Shown here: positions 26,136 to 35,262 of the stretch, one piece after another
Layout: each line of letters opens with the position of its first letter
Position numbering within the stretch: the stretch's first letter is position 1
Source of the DNA: Maribacter vaceletii
GTDB taxonomy: Bacteria; Bacteroidota; Bacteroidia; Flavobacteriales; Flavobacteriaceae
Direction: 5' to 3'
Assembly (NCBI RefSeq): GCF_003634105.1
Contig: NZ_RBIQ01000007.1
Span: 1,426,001-1,490,000, forward strand
DNA length: 64,000 nt
The notes under the pieces: generated by a model
What the model was told of the DNA's origin: nothing
What the model saw: the letters and a program-made list of their open reading frames with translations, nothing else
Databases searched by the model: none
Translations under genes and position numbers: made by a program

Positions 26136-26768
26136 ATGGGGCACTTATTAATTCTTTTTTTTGCAACATTTTTTGCAGCATTTATAGCTACACTTCCTCC
26201 GGGTTTGTTAAACATGAATGCCGCAAAAACAAGTGTAGAGAAAGGAAAATTAAATGGTATTATATTTAGTTTAGGCGTTTCTATAGTTGTTTTTATTCAA
26301 GCTTATATTGCAGTATTAATTTCTAAGTTTTTACATAATAACCCAGAGGTAATAGAAGTTTTGTTGCAAATTGCTTTAGTAGTATTTGCCTTTTTTGCTG
26401 TGTTTTTTTTCATTGCAGCTCGTAAGAATAAGAAAAAGAAGAAAAAAGTTCTTAAAATAAGTAAAAAGAATAGTTTTTTTAAAGGGATGTTATTAGCCTC
26501 ATTAAACCTATTAACTATTCCTTATTACAGTGGACTTAATGTTATGTGGAATGCATCTGGTTGGATAAAATTTCAGCTTTGGGATATTGTAGTTTTTGTT
26601 TTTGCAGCAGGGTTGGCAACCTTCTCCGTACTCTATTTATATACCATCTATTTTAATAAATTAGAAAATAAGACAAATAAATTCTCTAAAAACTCTAATT
26701 ATATCTTAAGTGGATTAATGCTGGTATTATTTATAATTACACTTATTAGATTGTTAATAACGGCGTAA
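26136..26768 (+). CDS. LysE family translocator
   Basis: This 210-residue inner-membrane protein has about six helices. The N-terminal segment FIATLPPGLLNMNAAKTSVEKG (read in two parts) holds the PPG motif typical of LysE/RhtB amino-acid exporters. A lysine-rich cytoplasmic loop (KNKKKKKKVLK) lies at about 96-106. The substrate is unknown. It is packed between trmB (2-bp gap) and the alkyltransferase-like gene (adjacent), so probably one operon. Confidence 0.82.
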   Translation: MGHLLILFFATFFAAFIATLPPGLLNMNAAKTSVEKGKLNGIIFSLGVSIVVFIQAYIAVLISKFLHNNPEVIEVLLQIALVVFAFFAVFFFIAARKNKKKKKKVLKISKKNSFFKGMLLASLNLLTIPYYSGLNVMWNASGWIKFQLWDIVVFVFAAGLATFSVLYLYTIYFNKLENKTNKFSKNSNYILSGLMLVLFIITLIRLLITA

Positions 26769-27101
26769 ATGGCAAATAATGAAAACTTTTTTGAAAGGGT
26801 CTATGCGGTTGCACGTTTAATACCAGAGGGGAAAGTAACTTCTTATGGTGCAATTGCAAAATATTTAGGAGCAGCTCGTAGTGCCAGAATGGTTGGTTGG
26901 GCTATGAATGGTTCTCATCTTAAAGAAGATGTTCCAGCACATAGAGTAGTTAACAAAGCAGGGATTTTAACAGGAAAACATCATTTTGATGGTACCAACC
27001 TTATGCAGCAGTTATTAGAAAGTGAAGGAATTACAATAGTAGACAATCAAATTCAGAATTTAGAAAAACATTTTTGGGATCCTTTAAAAGCATTAAAGTA
27101 A
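26769..27101 (+). CDS. Alkyltransferase-like protein (MGMT family, no active-site Cys)
   Basis: This 110-residue DNA-binding protein of the methylguanine methyltransferase C-terminal domain family has a helix-turn-helix with YGAIAKYLGAARSARMVGWAM. The reactive PCHRV motif is PAHRVV here, so the methyl-accepting cysteine is replaced by alanine. Such alkyltransferase-like (ATL) proteins flip damaged guanines and recruit nucleotide excision repair instead of demethylating. It directly follows the LysE gene without a gap. Confidence 0.88.
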   Translation: MANNENFFERVYAVARLIPEGKVTSYGAIAKYLGAARSARMVGWAMNGSHLKEDVPAHRVVNKAGILTGKHHFDGTNLMQQLLESEGITIVDNQIQNLEKHFWDPLKALK

Positions 27102-27205
27102 TATTTCCTATTTTTTAATGAATTAGTAAATATTAGGGTATCTATTTTTATTTTACAAGCGCGTCTTTTTCAATAGAATACCATTAAATTCTCAGCCCTA
27201 AGCAC

Positions 27206-27213
27206 TATCTTTG
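27206..27213 (+). promoter_or_regulatory. Candidate -7 element for mrp
   Basis: TAtcTTTG lies 32 bp before the mrp start codon, in the 144-bp gap after the ATL gene. No clear -33 TTG is seen. Confidence 0.4.
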
Positions 27214-27245
27214 TTGTTTAGAATGAATACAAAGTAAGTTTGATT

Positions 27246-28388
27246 ATGACGTTGAAAAAACAAGACATCCTTAAAGCCCTAGAGTTAATAACTGTACCCG
27301 GAGAAGGTCAGAATATGGTAGAAAGCGGGGCGGTTAAAAATATTCAAGTATTTGGGGATGAGGTAGAGGTAGATATTACTATAAATAACCCAAGTCTGCA
27401 AGCAAGAAAAAAGACCGAGGTAGAGATTTTAAAGATTATTCATAAAGAAGTTTATGAAAAAGCTAAAATTAAAATCAACATAAAAGTAGATGCACCAGCT
27501 CCAAAAGCTAATAAACCTAATGAAATAAAAGGGAAGCCACTTCCAGGAATACAAAATATTATTGCCGTAGCTTCTGGTAAGGGTGGCGTAGGAAAATCTA
27601 CAGTTACCGCTAATTTAGCCGTAACCTTAGCAAAAATGGGCTTTAAAGTTGGTTTGTTAGATGCAGATATTTACGGGCCATCTATGCCAATTATGTTTGA
27701 TGTAGCACATGAAAAACCACTTGCAGTTAATGTAGATGGAAAATCCAAAATGAAACCAATAGAAAGTTATGGGGTAAAAATGCTATCTATAGGATTCTTT
27801 ACACAACCAAGTCAGGCAGTAATTTGGAGAGGGCCTATGGCAGCAAAAGCATTAAACCAAATGATTTTTGATGCACATTGGGGCGAGTTAGATTTTCTTC
27901 TATTAGATTTACCCCCAGGAACCGGAGATATACATTTAAGTATTATGCAAGCAATGCCAGTAACTGGTGCTGTAATTGTAAGTACACCGCAGGAAGTTGC
28001 TTTAGCAGATGCTCGTAAGGGAGTAGCAATGTTTCAGCAAGATTCTATAAATGTACCTGTTTTAGGAATTGTAGAAAATATGGCTTATTTTACTCCAGAA
28101 GAATTACCAAATAATAAATATTATATCTTTGGTAAAGAAGGAGCTAAAAATTTAGCGGAGGATTTAAAGGTACCATTGTTAGGAGAAATACCTTTAGTAC
28201 AAAGTATTAGAGAAGCAGGGGATGCAGGAAGGCCAGCAGCGCTACAAACCGCCACAGCAATAGAAACGGCCTTTGAAGAATTAACAAAAAACGTAGCACA
28301 AGAAGTGGTAAATAGAAACAAAAGTTTACCTCCTACAGATGCTATTAAAATAACAACTATGGCAGGTTGTTCTAGTGTAAAAAAGTAA
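27246..28388 (+). CDS. Mrp/NBP35-type Fe-S cluster carrier ATPase
   Basis: This 380-residue P-loop ATPase takes part in Fe-S cluster assembly or transfer. An N-terminal MIP18-like domain (about 1-85) is followed by the deviant Walker A GKGGVGKST (about 110-118), DADIYGPSMP and LPPGTGDIH. The usual CxxC of Mrp that bridges a cluster between subunits is absent: the segment reads ENMAYFTPEELPNNKYYIFG. The ATG at 27246 is preferred to an upstream in-frame TTG. The gene lies 5 bp before nfu, which supports a cluster-transfer job. Confidence 0.9.
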   Translation: MTLKKQDILKALELITVPGEGQNMVESGAVKNIQVFGDEVEVDITINNPSLQARKKTEVEILKIIHKEVYEKAKIKINIKVDAPAPKANKPNEIKGKPLPGIQNIIAVASGKGGVGKSTVTANLAVTLAKMGFKVGLLDADIYGPSMPIMFDVAHEKPLAVNVDGKSKMKPIESYGVKMLSIGFFTQPSQAVIWRGPMAAKALNQMIFDAHWGELDFLLLDLPPGTGDIHLSIMQAMPVTGAVIVSTPQEVALADARKGVAMFQQDSINVPVLGIVENMAYFTPEELPNNKYYIFGKEGAKNLAEDLKVPLLGEIPLVQSIREAGDAGRPAALQTATAIETAFEELTKNVAQEVVNRNKSLPPTDAIKITTMAGCSSVKK

Positions 28389-28393
28389 GTGAA

Positions 28394-28633
28394 ATGACTA
28401 CAGAAGAAGTAAAACTAAACGTTGAGAAAGCCCTAGAGGAAATTCGTCCTTTTTTAAAAAGTGACGGAGGTGATATATCTTTAGTATCTATAGATGATGA
28501 TAAATCTGTTAAAGTAAGATTAGAAGGTGCTTGTGTTGGCTGTAGTGTTAATCAAATGACATTAAAAAGCGGTGTGGAAATGACTATTAAAAAATATGCG
28601 CCACAAATTGAAGAGGTAATTAACATTGCATAA
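28394..28633 (+). CDS. NifU-like Fe-S scaffold (Nfu domain)
   Basis: This 79-residue protein is just the Nfu domain, with the cluster-binding CVGC at Cys47 and Cys50 (GACVGCSVNQMTLKSG). It delivers Fe-S clusters to target proteins. It is cotranscribed with the Mrp ATPase and followed by a terminator. A ferredoxin gene comes next under a separate promoter element. Confidence 0.93.
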   Translation: MTTEEVKLNVEKALEEIRPFLKSDGGDISLVSIDDDKSVKVRLEGACVGCSVNQMTLKSGVEMTIKKYAPQIEEVINIA

Positions 28634-28656
28634 TATTTTTATAACAAAATAATATA

Positions 28657-28684
28657 GCCTGCCTTGTAAAGGCGGGCTTTTTTG
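28657..28684 (+). terminator. Terminator after nfu
   Basis: GCCTGCCTT (28657-28665) pairs with AAGGCGGGC (28669-28677, one G-T pair) around a GTA loop, followed by a T-run. It ends the mrp-nfu transcript. Confidence 0.9.
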
Positions 28685-28708
28685 TGCGACAATTATTTTA
28701 AAAAAAGG

Positions 28709-28716
28709 TATTTTTG
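28709..28716 (+). promoter_or_regulatory. Candidate -7 element for the ferredoxin gene
   Basis: TAttTTTG lies 48 bp before the ferredoxin start and after the nfu terminator. The nearest TTG upstream is 24 bp away, longer than usual. Confidence 0.4.
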
Positions 28717-28764
28717 CCATTTATTAGCAATTGCTTAAAAGATTAACTTTTAGAATACAAATTA

Positions 28765-29097
28765 ATGTCAGACGTAAAAATTAAAATTACGGATAGAGAT
28801 GGTGTTTCTCACGAGGTAGATGCTCCTACAGATATGAATATGAATCTTATGGAGGTTGTACGTTCCTATGAACTTGCTCCAGAAGGTACCATAGGGGTAT
28901 GTGGCGGTATGGCTATGTGTGCCTCTTGTCAATGTTATATAAAGTCCGATCACGAACTTCCAGAAATGTCTGATGATGAAGAAGCAATGTTGGCAGAAGC
29001 TTTTAATGTAGAAGACAATTCTCGTTTAGGATGCCAGCTTCACATAACAGAAGATATGGATGGCTTAGAAGTAGAGCTAGCTCCAGAAGACCTTTAA
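28765..29097 (+). CDS. 2Fe-2S ferredoxin (adrenodoxin type)
   Basis: This 110-residue ferredoxin has cluster ligands Cys46, Cys52, Cys55 and Cys90 (GVCGGMAMCASC and RLGCQLH), the Cx5Cx2C...C pattern of the adrenodoxin/ISC ferredoxin type. An acidic helix (PEMSDDEEAM) forms the partner-binding face. It carries electrons, plausibly to Fe-S cluster assembly given mrp and nfu upstream, or to an oxygenase. It converges with the next gene 22 bp away. Confidence 0.92.
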   Translation: MSDVKIKITDRDGVSHEVDAPTDMNMNLMEVVRSYELAPEGTIGVCGGMAMCASCQCYIKSDHELPEMSDDEEAMLAEAFNVEDNSRLGCQLHITEDMDGLEVELAPEDL

Positions 29098-29119
29098 CTT
29101 CTAAAACATTTTATTAAAT

Positions 29120-31708
29120 CTAAACAGGGCAGGTTTCTGGTATAAGTAAGGCACTTTTAATTGCATTACTCCATATACTGTAACCTCTTTTGTTTAAATG
29201 TAAGCCATCACTAATATAGAGCTCTGGTCTTGGTCTATTTTCAGAACTAATCATTTGTGCAAAAACATTAATAAATTGTGCTTTTAGTTCTCCAATAATA
29301 TATTTTGATAATAGTAAATTGGTTTCTATAATATTGGGAATCATAGCTTCGCGCTCCACACTTGGCTTTAGGCTTATGAGCGCTAGGTTAACTTCGGGGT
29401 ATTTGTTGTAGATTAAACGAACCAGTTCTTGGCAATCTGCTAAAACTTGCTGCGGTGTTTTACCTTCACTTAAATCATTTTCTCCTGCATAAAGAACAAT
29501 TTTGCTTGGGTTAACCGCCGTAAAAATTTCATCAAAATAATGAATACACCAGGCAAAAGTAGAGCCGCCAAAACCAAGATTAATACTATTTAAGGGGTCT
29601 AAATCTTTTTTCATGCTAACCCACAACCGTATAGAGGAACTACCATAAAATACAAAAAGTTGCTCTTGGTGGTCTAGTTTGGTAACACGCTTTCTTAATC
29701 TTTTAATTTCATTTGACCACATTGCAGGGGGCTCACTTAAATTAGTAATATCCGTTACATTACTTACAAGTTTATCAACTGTTTTACGTGCTTCTTTTAC
29801 ATACTCGGCATATTTTTTTTGATATTTATTTACAAAGGTAATTAGGCTTTCTGTGTCTTTTCCTTTTACATGTTGGCTTAATTTAAACGGAGGGTAAATT
29901 TTACAATAAAACAGATTGTCTTTTATTCTGTTATCAAAATTTACAATTACTATGGGAACAATACTAGGTTCAGTATTCATATTCATAGCTAGTTTAAAAC
30001 TGCCTAATTTAAAAGGTCCTGGGGAGTTTTCTGTACTATATGAAGTTCCTTCTGGACTTATAATTAAATTATTACCATTTTTTAAATGCTCCTCTGCTTC
30101 TCTATAAAATATACTTCGAGATAGCTTTTTGCTCTCTTTAGTAGATTTTTCGGACTCCTTTGTATATACATTTATATGCCCTAGTTTGTTGTAATAGTTT
30201 TGGTGGCCATACTCTTGACCACGACCTATTCTTACCGTTCGTATACCAGAATCATTATATTTTTCTTGTAACACCATGGCACTAATAAAATGCGAGTCTA
30301 GTGTTATTTGAAAATTATTATTTAGTGTATATTGTGAATCATTTATAAGGTGATTGTATATAAAAATATTGCCGCTTTCTTCGGGTAAATTTTCCCACCC
30401 ATCAATATGATAGTTTTGATTTTTAAACAGTTTTTTTGTGGCTTCTGCACATTGTTTTCTAACTTCTAAAACGGATTTGGTATTGCTGTTAACAACAGTG
30501 CTGTATATGTTTTCTAATCCTTTTATAAATTGCAATTCTTCATTATCATCCTTTAAAAGCTCTAAGCTTAAAGAGGCAATATGACGTTCTAAAGAGGTGC
30601 CATTGACCAATATGTTTTTTAGACCGTTATAGGCTATTTCTTTAGTGTTTACATTATTTAAAAGATGAATTGTTTGGTGTAATTTAGAGTATAGTGGAAG
30701 TCTAGATTTGTTGTTTTCTATTAAATGGAATACGGCTTGTAAGTTATGTTTTCCTAATAGCCCAACATATCTTAAAAAAGCGGCGTTAATTTGGTTGCCA
30801 ATAAGCCATAATAATTGTTTGTAAAATTGCTTTTCAAATGTAGTGTCTAAAGTAAAAAGTGATGAGAGTTCTTTATAGGGAATAAAGTATATGGCTGTTT
30901 TTTTATCCGTAATAGCAGAGCAAATATCTTTATCTCCTAAAAAGCTAGACCACCCAAATATAAAACCAGCATCTCTTATAGAACGTTGTTTAATTTCTAT
31001 ATTACCTTCAATTCTTTTAATACTTACTTCGCCATGTATTAAAATTGATAGGCCATTTGTAAAGCGGTCTTGTATATAAAGAACCTCATGTGGTTCATAT
31101 TCTCTTCGTTCTGCAAGAGCTGCTATTTTAGATAGCTTTTTTTCCGAAAATTGGTCTAAAAAAGGCGAACAGCGCATTAAGTTAATTATTTCAGACGGCT
31201 TGGTCTTAGGAGTCATAAAAAACTCTCTATCATCTTCAAATGGTCTAGAACGTACAGGTTGTAATAGTTCTATTTGTTTTAATAAAGCCGATTTTTGTTG
31301 ATGGTATAATTTTGAAGCAATATTTTTTAGCAATGTATTTTTACTGTCTTTTGCTAAATAATTTTCTAGTTGTGTTATGGGGATTTCAAAAAAAGTAGCG
31401 CCTTTGGAGGAGGTTACTGCTTTGTAATTATATCTTTTAGGATTATTTAAACCATTAATGCCAAGTGTGCTCATGGGTTCAGAAATTTGGCAAACTAAAA
31501 TGTCTTTTTCTGGTTCTTCAAACTCAATGTAATAATCTACTAAACCTTTAAGAATCCATCTAAATTTTTTTACCTCTCTGTGGATGTTAAAAAGGACATG
31601 ATTTTTTGGATATTCTTTAGTTTTTCCTTCTGGAAAAATGGCTTTTAATTGTCTGAAATGAGCGTTGTTTTCCAATCTTAGAATAATTTTGGTTCCTACT
31701 AACTTCAA
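29120..31708 (-). CDS. Fusion: two cNMP-binding-like domains, acyltransferase, SGNH hydrolase
   Basis: This 862-residue protein has no signal peptide or obvious membrane helix. Two Crp-like cyclic-nucleotide-binding folds come first (about 20-160 and 175-300, the second with LYIQDRFTNGLSILIHGEVSI). A helical linker follows, then a PlsC-like acyltransferase region (about 440-650) with YNHLINDSQY and ISPEGTSYS in the place of the NHxxxxD and EGTR motifs. The C-terminal SGNH hydrolase (about 690-860) has a full catalytic set: FYGSSSIRLW, NLGFGGST, YAGENDLS and SDGLHLN. The architecture suggests ligand-gated lipid acyl transfer or cleavage, which is an inference. Acyltransferase motif spacing (HLIND) differs from the classic HX4D. 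Confidence 0.75.
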   Translation of the reverse strand: MKLVGTKIILRLENNAHFRQLKAIFPEGKTKEYPKNHVLFNIHREVKKFRWILKGLVDYYIEFEEPEKDILVCQISEPMSTLGINGLNNPKRYNYKAVTSSKGATFFEIPITQLENYLAKDSKNTLLKNIASKLYHQQKSALLKQIELLQPVRSRPFEDDREFFMTPKTKPSEIINLMRCSPFLDQFSEKKLSKIAALAERREYEPHEVLYIQDRFTNGLSILIHGEVSIKRIEGNIEIKQRSIRDAGFIFGWSSFLGDKDICSAITDKKTAIYFIPYKELSSLFTLDTTFEKQFYKQLLWLIGNQINAAFLRYVGLLGKHNLQAVFHLIENNKSRLPLYSKLHQTIHLLNNVNTKEIAYNGLKNILVNGTSLERHIASLSLELLKDDNEELQFIKGLENIYSTVVNSNTKSVLEVRKQCAEATKKLFKNQNYHIDGWENLPEESGNIFIYNHLINDSQYTLNNNFQITLDSHFISAMVLQEKYNDSGIRTVRIGRGQEYGHQNYYNKLGHINVYTKESEKSTKESKKLSRSIFYREAEEHLKNGNNLIISPEGTSYSTENSPGPFKLGSFKLAMNMNTEPSIVPIVIVNFDNRIKDNLFYCKIYPPFKLSQHVKGKDTESLITFVNKYQKKYAEYVKEARKTVDKLVSNVTDITNLSEPPAMWSNEIKRLRKRVTKLDHQEQLFVFYGSSSIRLWVSMKKDLDPLNSINLGFGGSTFAWCIHYFDEIFTAVNPSKIVLYAGENDLSEGKTPQQVLADCQELVRLIYNKYPEVNLALISLKPSVEREAMIPNIIETNLLLSKYIIGELKAQFINVFAQMISSENRPRPELYISDGLHLNKRGYSIWSNAIKSALLIPETCPV

Positions 31709-31869
31709 TAAATTAGTTAAGAACTAAAAATAATAGACCCTTTACCTATACATAAATACGATTTTGAAAATTACAGGCTATTTTATTATAGTTTTTAGTA
31801 AAAATAGGGGGGCTAAAATCTGGATAATAATTATAACTTTTGTGTAAAACAGTACGTTAGGTCCAAATT

Positions 31870-33606
31870 TTATATTCTAGCTTGGTAGGTAAACAAGTTG
31901 TAATACCTTCCTTCTTTTTTAATAAGTTCGTCATGAGTACCTTGTTCTGCAATATGCCCATTTTCTATTACTAAAATTTGATTTGCTTTACGGATAGTAC
32001 TAAGTCTATGTGCTATAACAAAAGTGGTTCTTCCTTCCGTTAAGGTTGCTAAACTTTTTTGAATTAACGCTTCACTTTCGGTATCTAAGTTAGAGGTTGC
32101 TTCGTCTAAAATTAGAATTTTAGGATTTGCTAAAATTGCTCTTGCTATGGCAATACGTTGACGTTGTCCGCCAGAAAGTTTTACACCGCGTTCGCCAATT
32201 AAAGTTTCTAAACCTTCATCAAAACGGTCTGTAAATTCGTTTACATAAGCAGCCTTTACAGCTTCTTGTAATTCTTCTTCAGAAGCATCTGGTCTTGGAA
32301 AAAGAATGTTATTACGTATGGTTCCTTCAAATAAAAATTCATCCTGTAATACAACCCCTAAATGCTGTCTAAAGCTATTTAAATTTATTTTAGACATATC
32401 ATTACCATCAACCGTAATAGTTCCAGATTCTGGATTTAAAAAAGTTGCCGCCAATCCTGCTATGGTAGATTTTCCTGAGCCAGAGCTACCAACAAGAGCT
32501 ACCACATTACCCTGTTTCACATCAAAGTTAATATTATGTATAACTTCTTTACCTTCTTCATAAGCAAAAGACACATTATTAAAAACAATATCTCCTTTAA
32601 TAGTGTCTAAAACGTTAGTTCTATTTTCTTCATCAGACTCAGGAGTCATATTCATTAATTCCTCGGTACGGTCTAGACCTGCTAGAGCTTCGGTAAGTTG
32701 GCTGCCAATATTACTCATTTGCACAATGGGAGCAATCATTAAACCAAGTAAAAAAGTAAAGGTTAAGAAGTCTCCCAAGCTAAGTTCTGCTTGCATAATT
32801 TTATAACCACCAATCCCCATTATTCCTGTGGTTGCAATTCCTAATAAAAAGGTAGAAGCGCTTGTCATAAAAGCAGTAGCTGTTAAGCTCTTTTTTACGT
32901 TCTGGAATAGTTTTTCTACACCTTCTTCAAATATTTTGTTTTCTTGTTCTTCAGCATTAAAACCTTTAATAACACGAACACCACTAAGTGTTTCTGTTAG
33001 CCTACCTTTTACTTCGGCATTAATTTTTCCACGATCTCTAAAAACTGGTCTAATGACCTTAAAAGCTTTTAAAGCAACAACCGCAAAAATGGCTAAAGGA
33101 ATTATAGTAAACAAAGTCATGCTAACACTAATTCGCAATAATAGTATAAGGGATACTACAGCTGTTATTGTTCCGCCAACTAGTTGTACTAAGCCTGTTC
33201 CTATAAGGTTACGTACCCCTTCTACATCGCTCATAATTCTTGAAACTAATGCTCCAGATTTAGCATTATCAAAAAAACGAATAGGAAGAGAAAGCACTTT
33301 TTTTTGTACTTGTGCTCTAAGTTCAGATATTAAATATTGTGCTTGTACACTTAGTATTTTAGTTAAAAGAAAAGAAGTAATTGCTTGTACTGTAATAGCC
33401 AAAATTACTGCCCCAACTAAAAGCTTTAAAAATTCAATATCCTTGTTAGGGATAATATCATCCATTAAATATTTAAGAGAAAGTGGTGCTACAAAACTTG
33501 CTGTTTTACTTATTACAATTAATAATAAACCAATAAACACCAATTTTCTTCGTGGCCAAATAATGGTTTTAAATGCGGAATAAATGCTAACTTTTTTAGC
33601 TGCCAT
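31870..33606 (-). CDS. ABC transporter, fused permease and ATP-binding protein
   Basis: This 578-residue half-transporter probably acts as a homodimeric exporter. The N-terminal six-helix membrane domain (about 20-310) is followed by a nucleotide-binding domain with Walker A GSSGSGKST, signature LSGGQRQRIAIARA, Walker B ILILDEATSNLD and the switch His in IAHRLSTIRK. It is MsbA/MDR-like. The substrate (lipid, drug or peptide) cannot be told. It is a single gene between two unrelated ones. Confidence 0.9.
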   Translation of the reverse strand: MAAKKVSIYSAFKTIIWPRRKLVFIGLLLIVISKTASFVAPLSLKYLMDDIIPNKDIEFLKLLVGAVILAITVQAITSFLLTKILSVQAQYLISELRAQVQKKVLSLPIRFFDNAKSGALVSRIMSDVEGVRNLIGTGLVQLVGGTITAVVSLILLLRISVSMTLFTIIPLAIFAVVALKAFKVIRPVFRDRGKINAEVKGRLTETLSGVRVIKGFNAEEQENKIFEEGVEKLFQNVKKSLTATAFMTSASTFLLGIATTGIMGIGGYKIMQAELSLGDFLTFTFLLGLMIAPIVQMSNIGSQLTEALAGLDRTEELMNMTPESDEENRTNVLDTIKGDIVFNNVSFAYEEGKEVIHNINFDVKQGNVVALVGSSGSGKSTIAGLAATFLNPESGTITVDGNDMSKINLNSFRQHLGVVLQDEFLFEGTIRNNILFPRPDASEEELQEAVKAAYVNEFTDRFDEGLETLIGERGVKLSGGQRQRIAIARAILANPKILILDEATSNLDTESEALIQKSLATLTEGRTTFVIAHRLSTIRKANQILVIENGHIAEQGTHDELIKKEGRYYNLFTYQARI

Positions 33607-33702
33607 AGTAATGTAATTACAAAAGTTTGCAAGGTAACTTAAAAAATGGAGAAGAGATGTTATGGAATACCTACGAGGTTAATTTTAAGTAAATATTAGC
33701 AC

Positions 33703-34350
33703 TTATTCTTTTGTAATAATTAAAGTGGCTTTAGAACCTGAAGATAAGAGCCATTTATTAGCATAGATTAATTCCCCTTTATCATCATACACATTTATTT
33801 GTGCTGTATTAGGAGCAGAAGAACCATTGTTTAATGCTTCAAAATCTATTCTATTAAACCCTTTTTTTAAATCTACATTTACACCTTTAAAGGCACTAGT
33901 TAAAAGAATGTTTGGGTCTGCAACAACATCATTTACCCAAATTTTTACGCGATCACCATCTACATATTCATGATCACGACAAACAATACCTATAAACTTT
34001 CCATTGTTTTTTACATCTCCTAAATACTGATCTCCAAAAAAATCTTTAGAGCCTTCTTTAGGTTCTCTAGGGCCAACTTTGGGATCTATTTTAAGGTCGT
34101 GTCCTGCTTGCACTAATTCCCTTTCAGGTAGCATTTTTACAGGTCTACGACCAAGAGAATCTTTAATATTTATATCTGGTTGTTTGTTAATTACTGAAGG
34201 GATGTTTAATACGGGACCTTTACTTTTTGTATTATTTTCTTCGGCTTTTATACTTAATGGATTTTGGGTAGGTAAATCACTCTGTGCATTCCCAAACTGA
34301 AATATCAGAAGAAAAAAGAAAATAAAAAATATTTTATGCAGGGGTTTCAT
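33703..34350 (-). CDS. Secreted protein of unknown function
   Basis: This 215-residue protein starts at MKPLHKIFFIFFFLLIFQFGNAQSD, a clear signal peptide. The ATG 16 codons upstream would spoil it. The mature part has a proline- and lysine-rich region (about 25-100), then a beta-rich domain with FFGDQYLGDVKNN, CRDHEYVDGDRVKIWVND and FNRIDFEALNNGSSAPNT. I recognise it only as a type seen in flavobacteria. It may bind a surface polymer, but nothing shows this. Confidence 0.65.
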   Translation of the reverse strand: MKPLHKIFFIFFFLLIFQFGNAQSDLPTQNPLSIKAEENNTKSKGPVLNIPSVINKQPDINIKDSLGRRPVKMLPERELVQAGHDLKIDPKVGPREPKEGSKDFFGDQYLGDVKNNGKFIGIVCRDHEYVDGDRVKIWVNDVVADPNILLTSAFKGVNVDLKKGFNRIDFEALNNGSSAPNTAQINVYDDKGELIYANKWLLSSGSKATLIITKE

Positions 34351-34416
34351 TAAAGTGTAAAATTTAAAACAAAGATAGCAAATACCCTGCCATTGCATGT
34401 TTTACAAATAGTTAAA

Positions 34417-34457
34417 TACCACTATACTTTCTTTTTTTGTAAAAAAGTATAGTGGTA
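34417..34457 (-). terminator. Terminator-like hairpin after aqpZ
   Basis: A 14-bp inverted repeat (34417-34430 with 34444-34457, core CCACTATACTTT) lies 8 bp beyond the aqpZ stop codon. The T-rich tail in the minus direction is short, so efficiency is uncertain. Confidence 0.65.
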
Positions 34458-34464
34458 AAATATT

Positions 34465-35157
34465 TTAGTCATTTGTTTCTGGAGATAAGTATTTATAAAC
34501 AACTCCTGCTAAGATTGCGCCAATTATGGGAGCTACCCAAAATAACCATAATTGCCCCATTGCCCAACCGCCATCTGCAAAAATAGCCTGACTTGTACTT
34601 CTTGCAGGGTTTACAGAGGTGTTTGTAACAGGAATACTAATTAAGTGAATTAGCGTTAAGCAAAGCCCTATTGCTAAACCAGCAAGATATTTTGGCGCTT
34701 TAGAATGTGTTGCTCCTAAAATTACAAATAGAAAAATAAATGTCATTACGATTTCTGTAATTAAAGCAGAAGCCATAGTGTAATTTCCTGGAGAATGTTC
34801 TCCAAAACCATTAGCTGCAAAGCCACCAACTTCAAAACCGGGTTTTCCAGTAGCAATTATATATAAAACTCCAGCACCAGTGATACCTCCTAGGACTTGA
34901 GCTATTATATATGGAATTAGCTCCTTGCTACTAAAGCGACCTCCAATCCATAAGCCAATCGAAACAGCAGGATTTAAATGGCACCCAGAAATATGCCCTA
35001 TAGCGTACGCCATAGTTACAACAGTTAAGCCAAAAGCAAGAGAAACCCCTACAAAGCCAATACCTAATTCTGGGAAACCTGCTGCGAGAACTGCGCTACC
35101 GCAACCACCTAAAACTAGCCATAATGTTCCAATAAATTCTGCTACTAATTTTTTCAT
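34465..35157 (-). CDS. aqpZ: Aquaporin Z family water channel
   Basis: This 230-residue six-helix channel has both pore NPA motifs, [13 protein letters not shown] (about 60-72) and [12 protein letters not shown] (about 184-195), with the Arg after the second NPA and His and Cys residues typical of water-selective AqpZ. The N-terminus [20 protein letters not shown] is characteristic. It gives rapid water flow in osmotic change. It stands alone, with the 90-bp repeat copy 2 upstream. Confidence 0.93.
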   Translation of the reverse strand: MKKLVAEFIGTLWLVLGGCGSAVLAAGFPELGIGFVGVSLAFGLTVVTMAYAIGHISGCHLNPAVSIGLWIGGRFSSKELIPYIIAQVLGGITGAGVLYIIATGKPGFEVGGFAANGFGEHSPGNYTMASALITEIVMTFIFLFVILGATHSKAPKYLAGLAIGLCLTLIHLISIPVTNTSVNPARSTSQAIFADGGWAMGQLWLFWVAPIIGAILAGVVYKYLSPETND

Positions 35158-35262
35158 GTTTATTTATTTAAGTTAATGATTACTATATGTTTAGTGTACT
35201 TAAATATATGAAAATATAGTGTAACAATTGCAGTGTATAAAATAGTTGTTTGTATGGCTTTA

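Noticed and set aside
32828-33583. 251-codon plus-strand frame inside the ABC transporter
   Set aside because: It is long, but is antisense to the membrane domain of a clear ABC exporter; composition is that of shadow coding.
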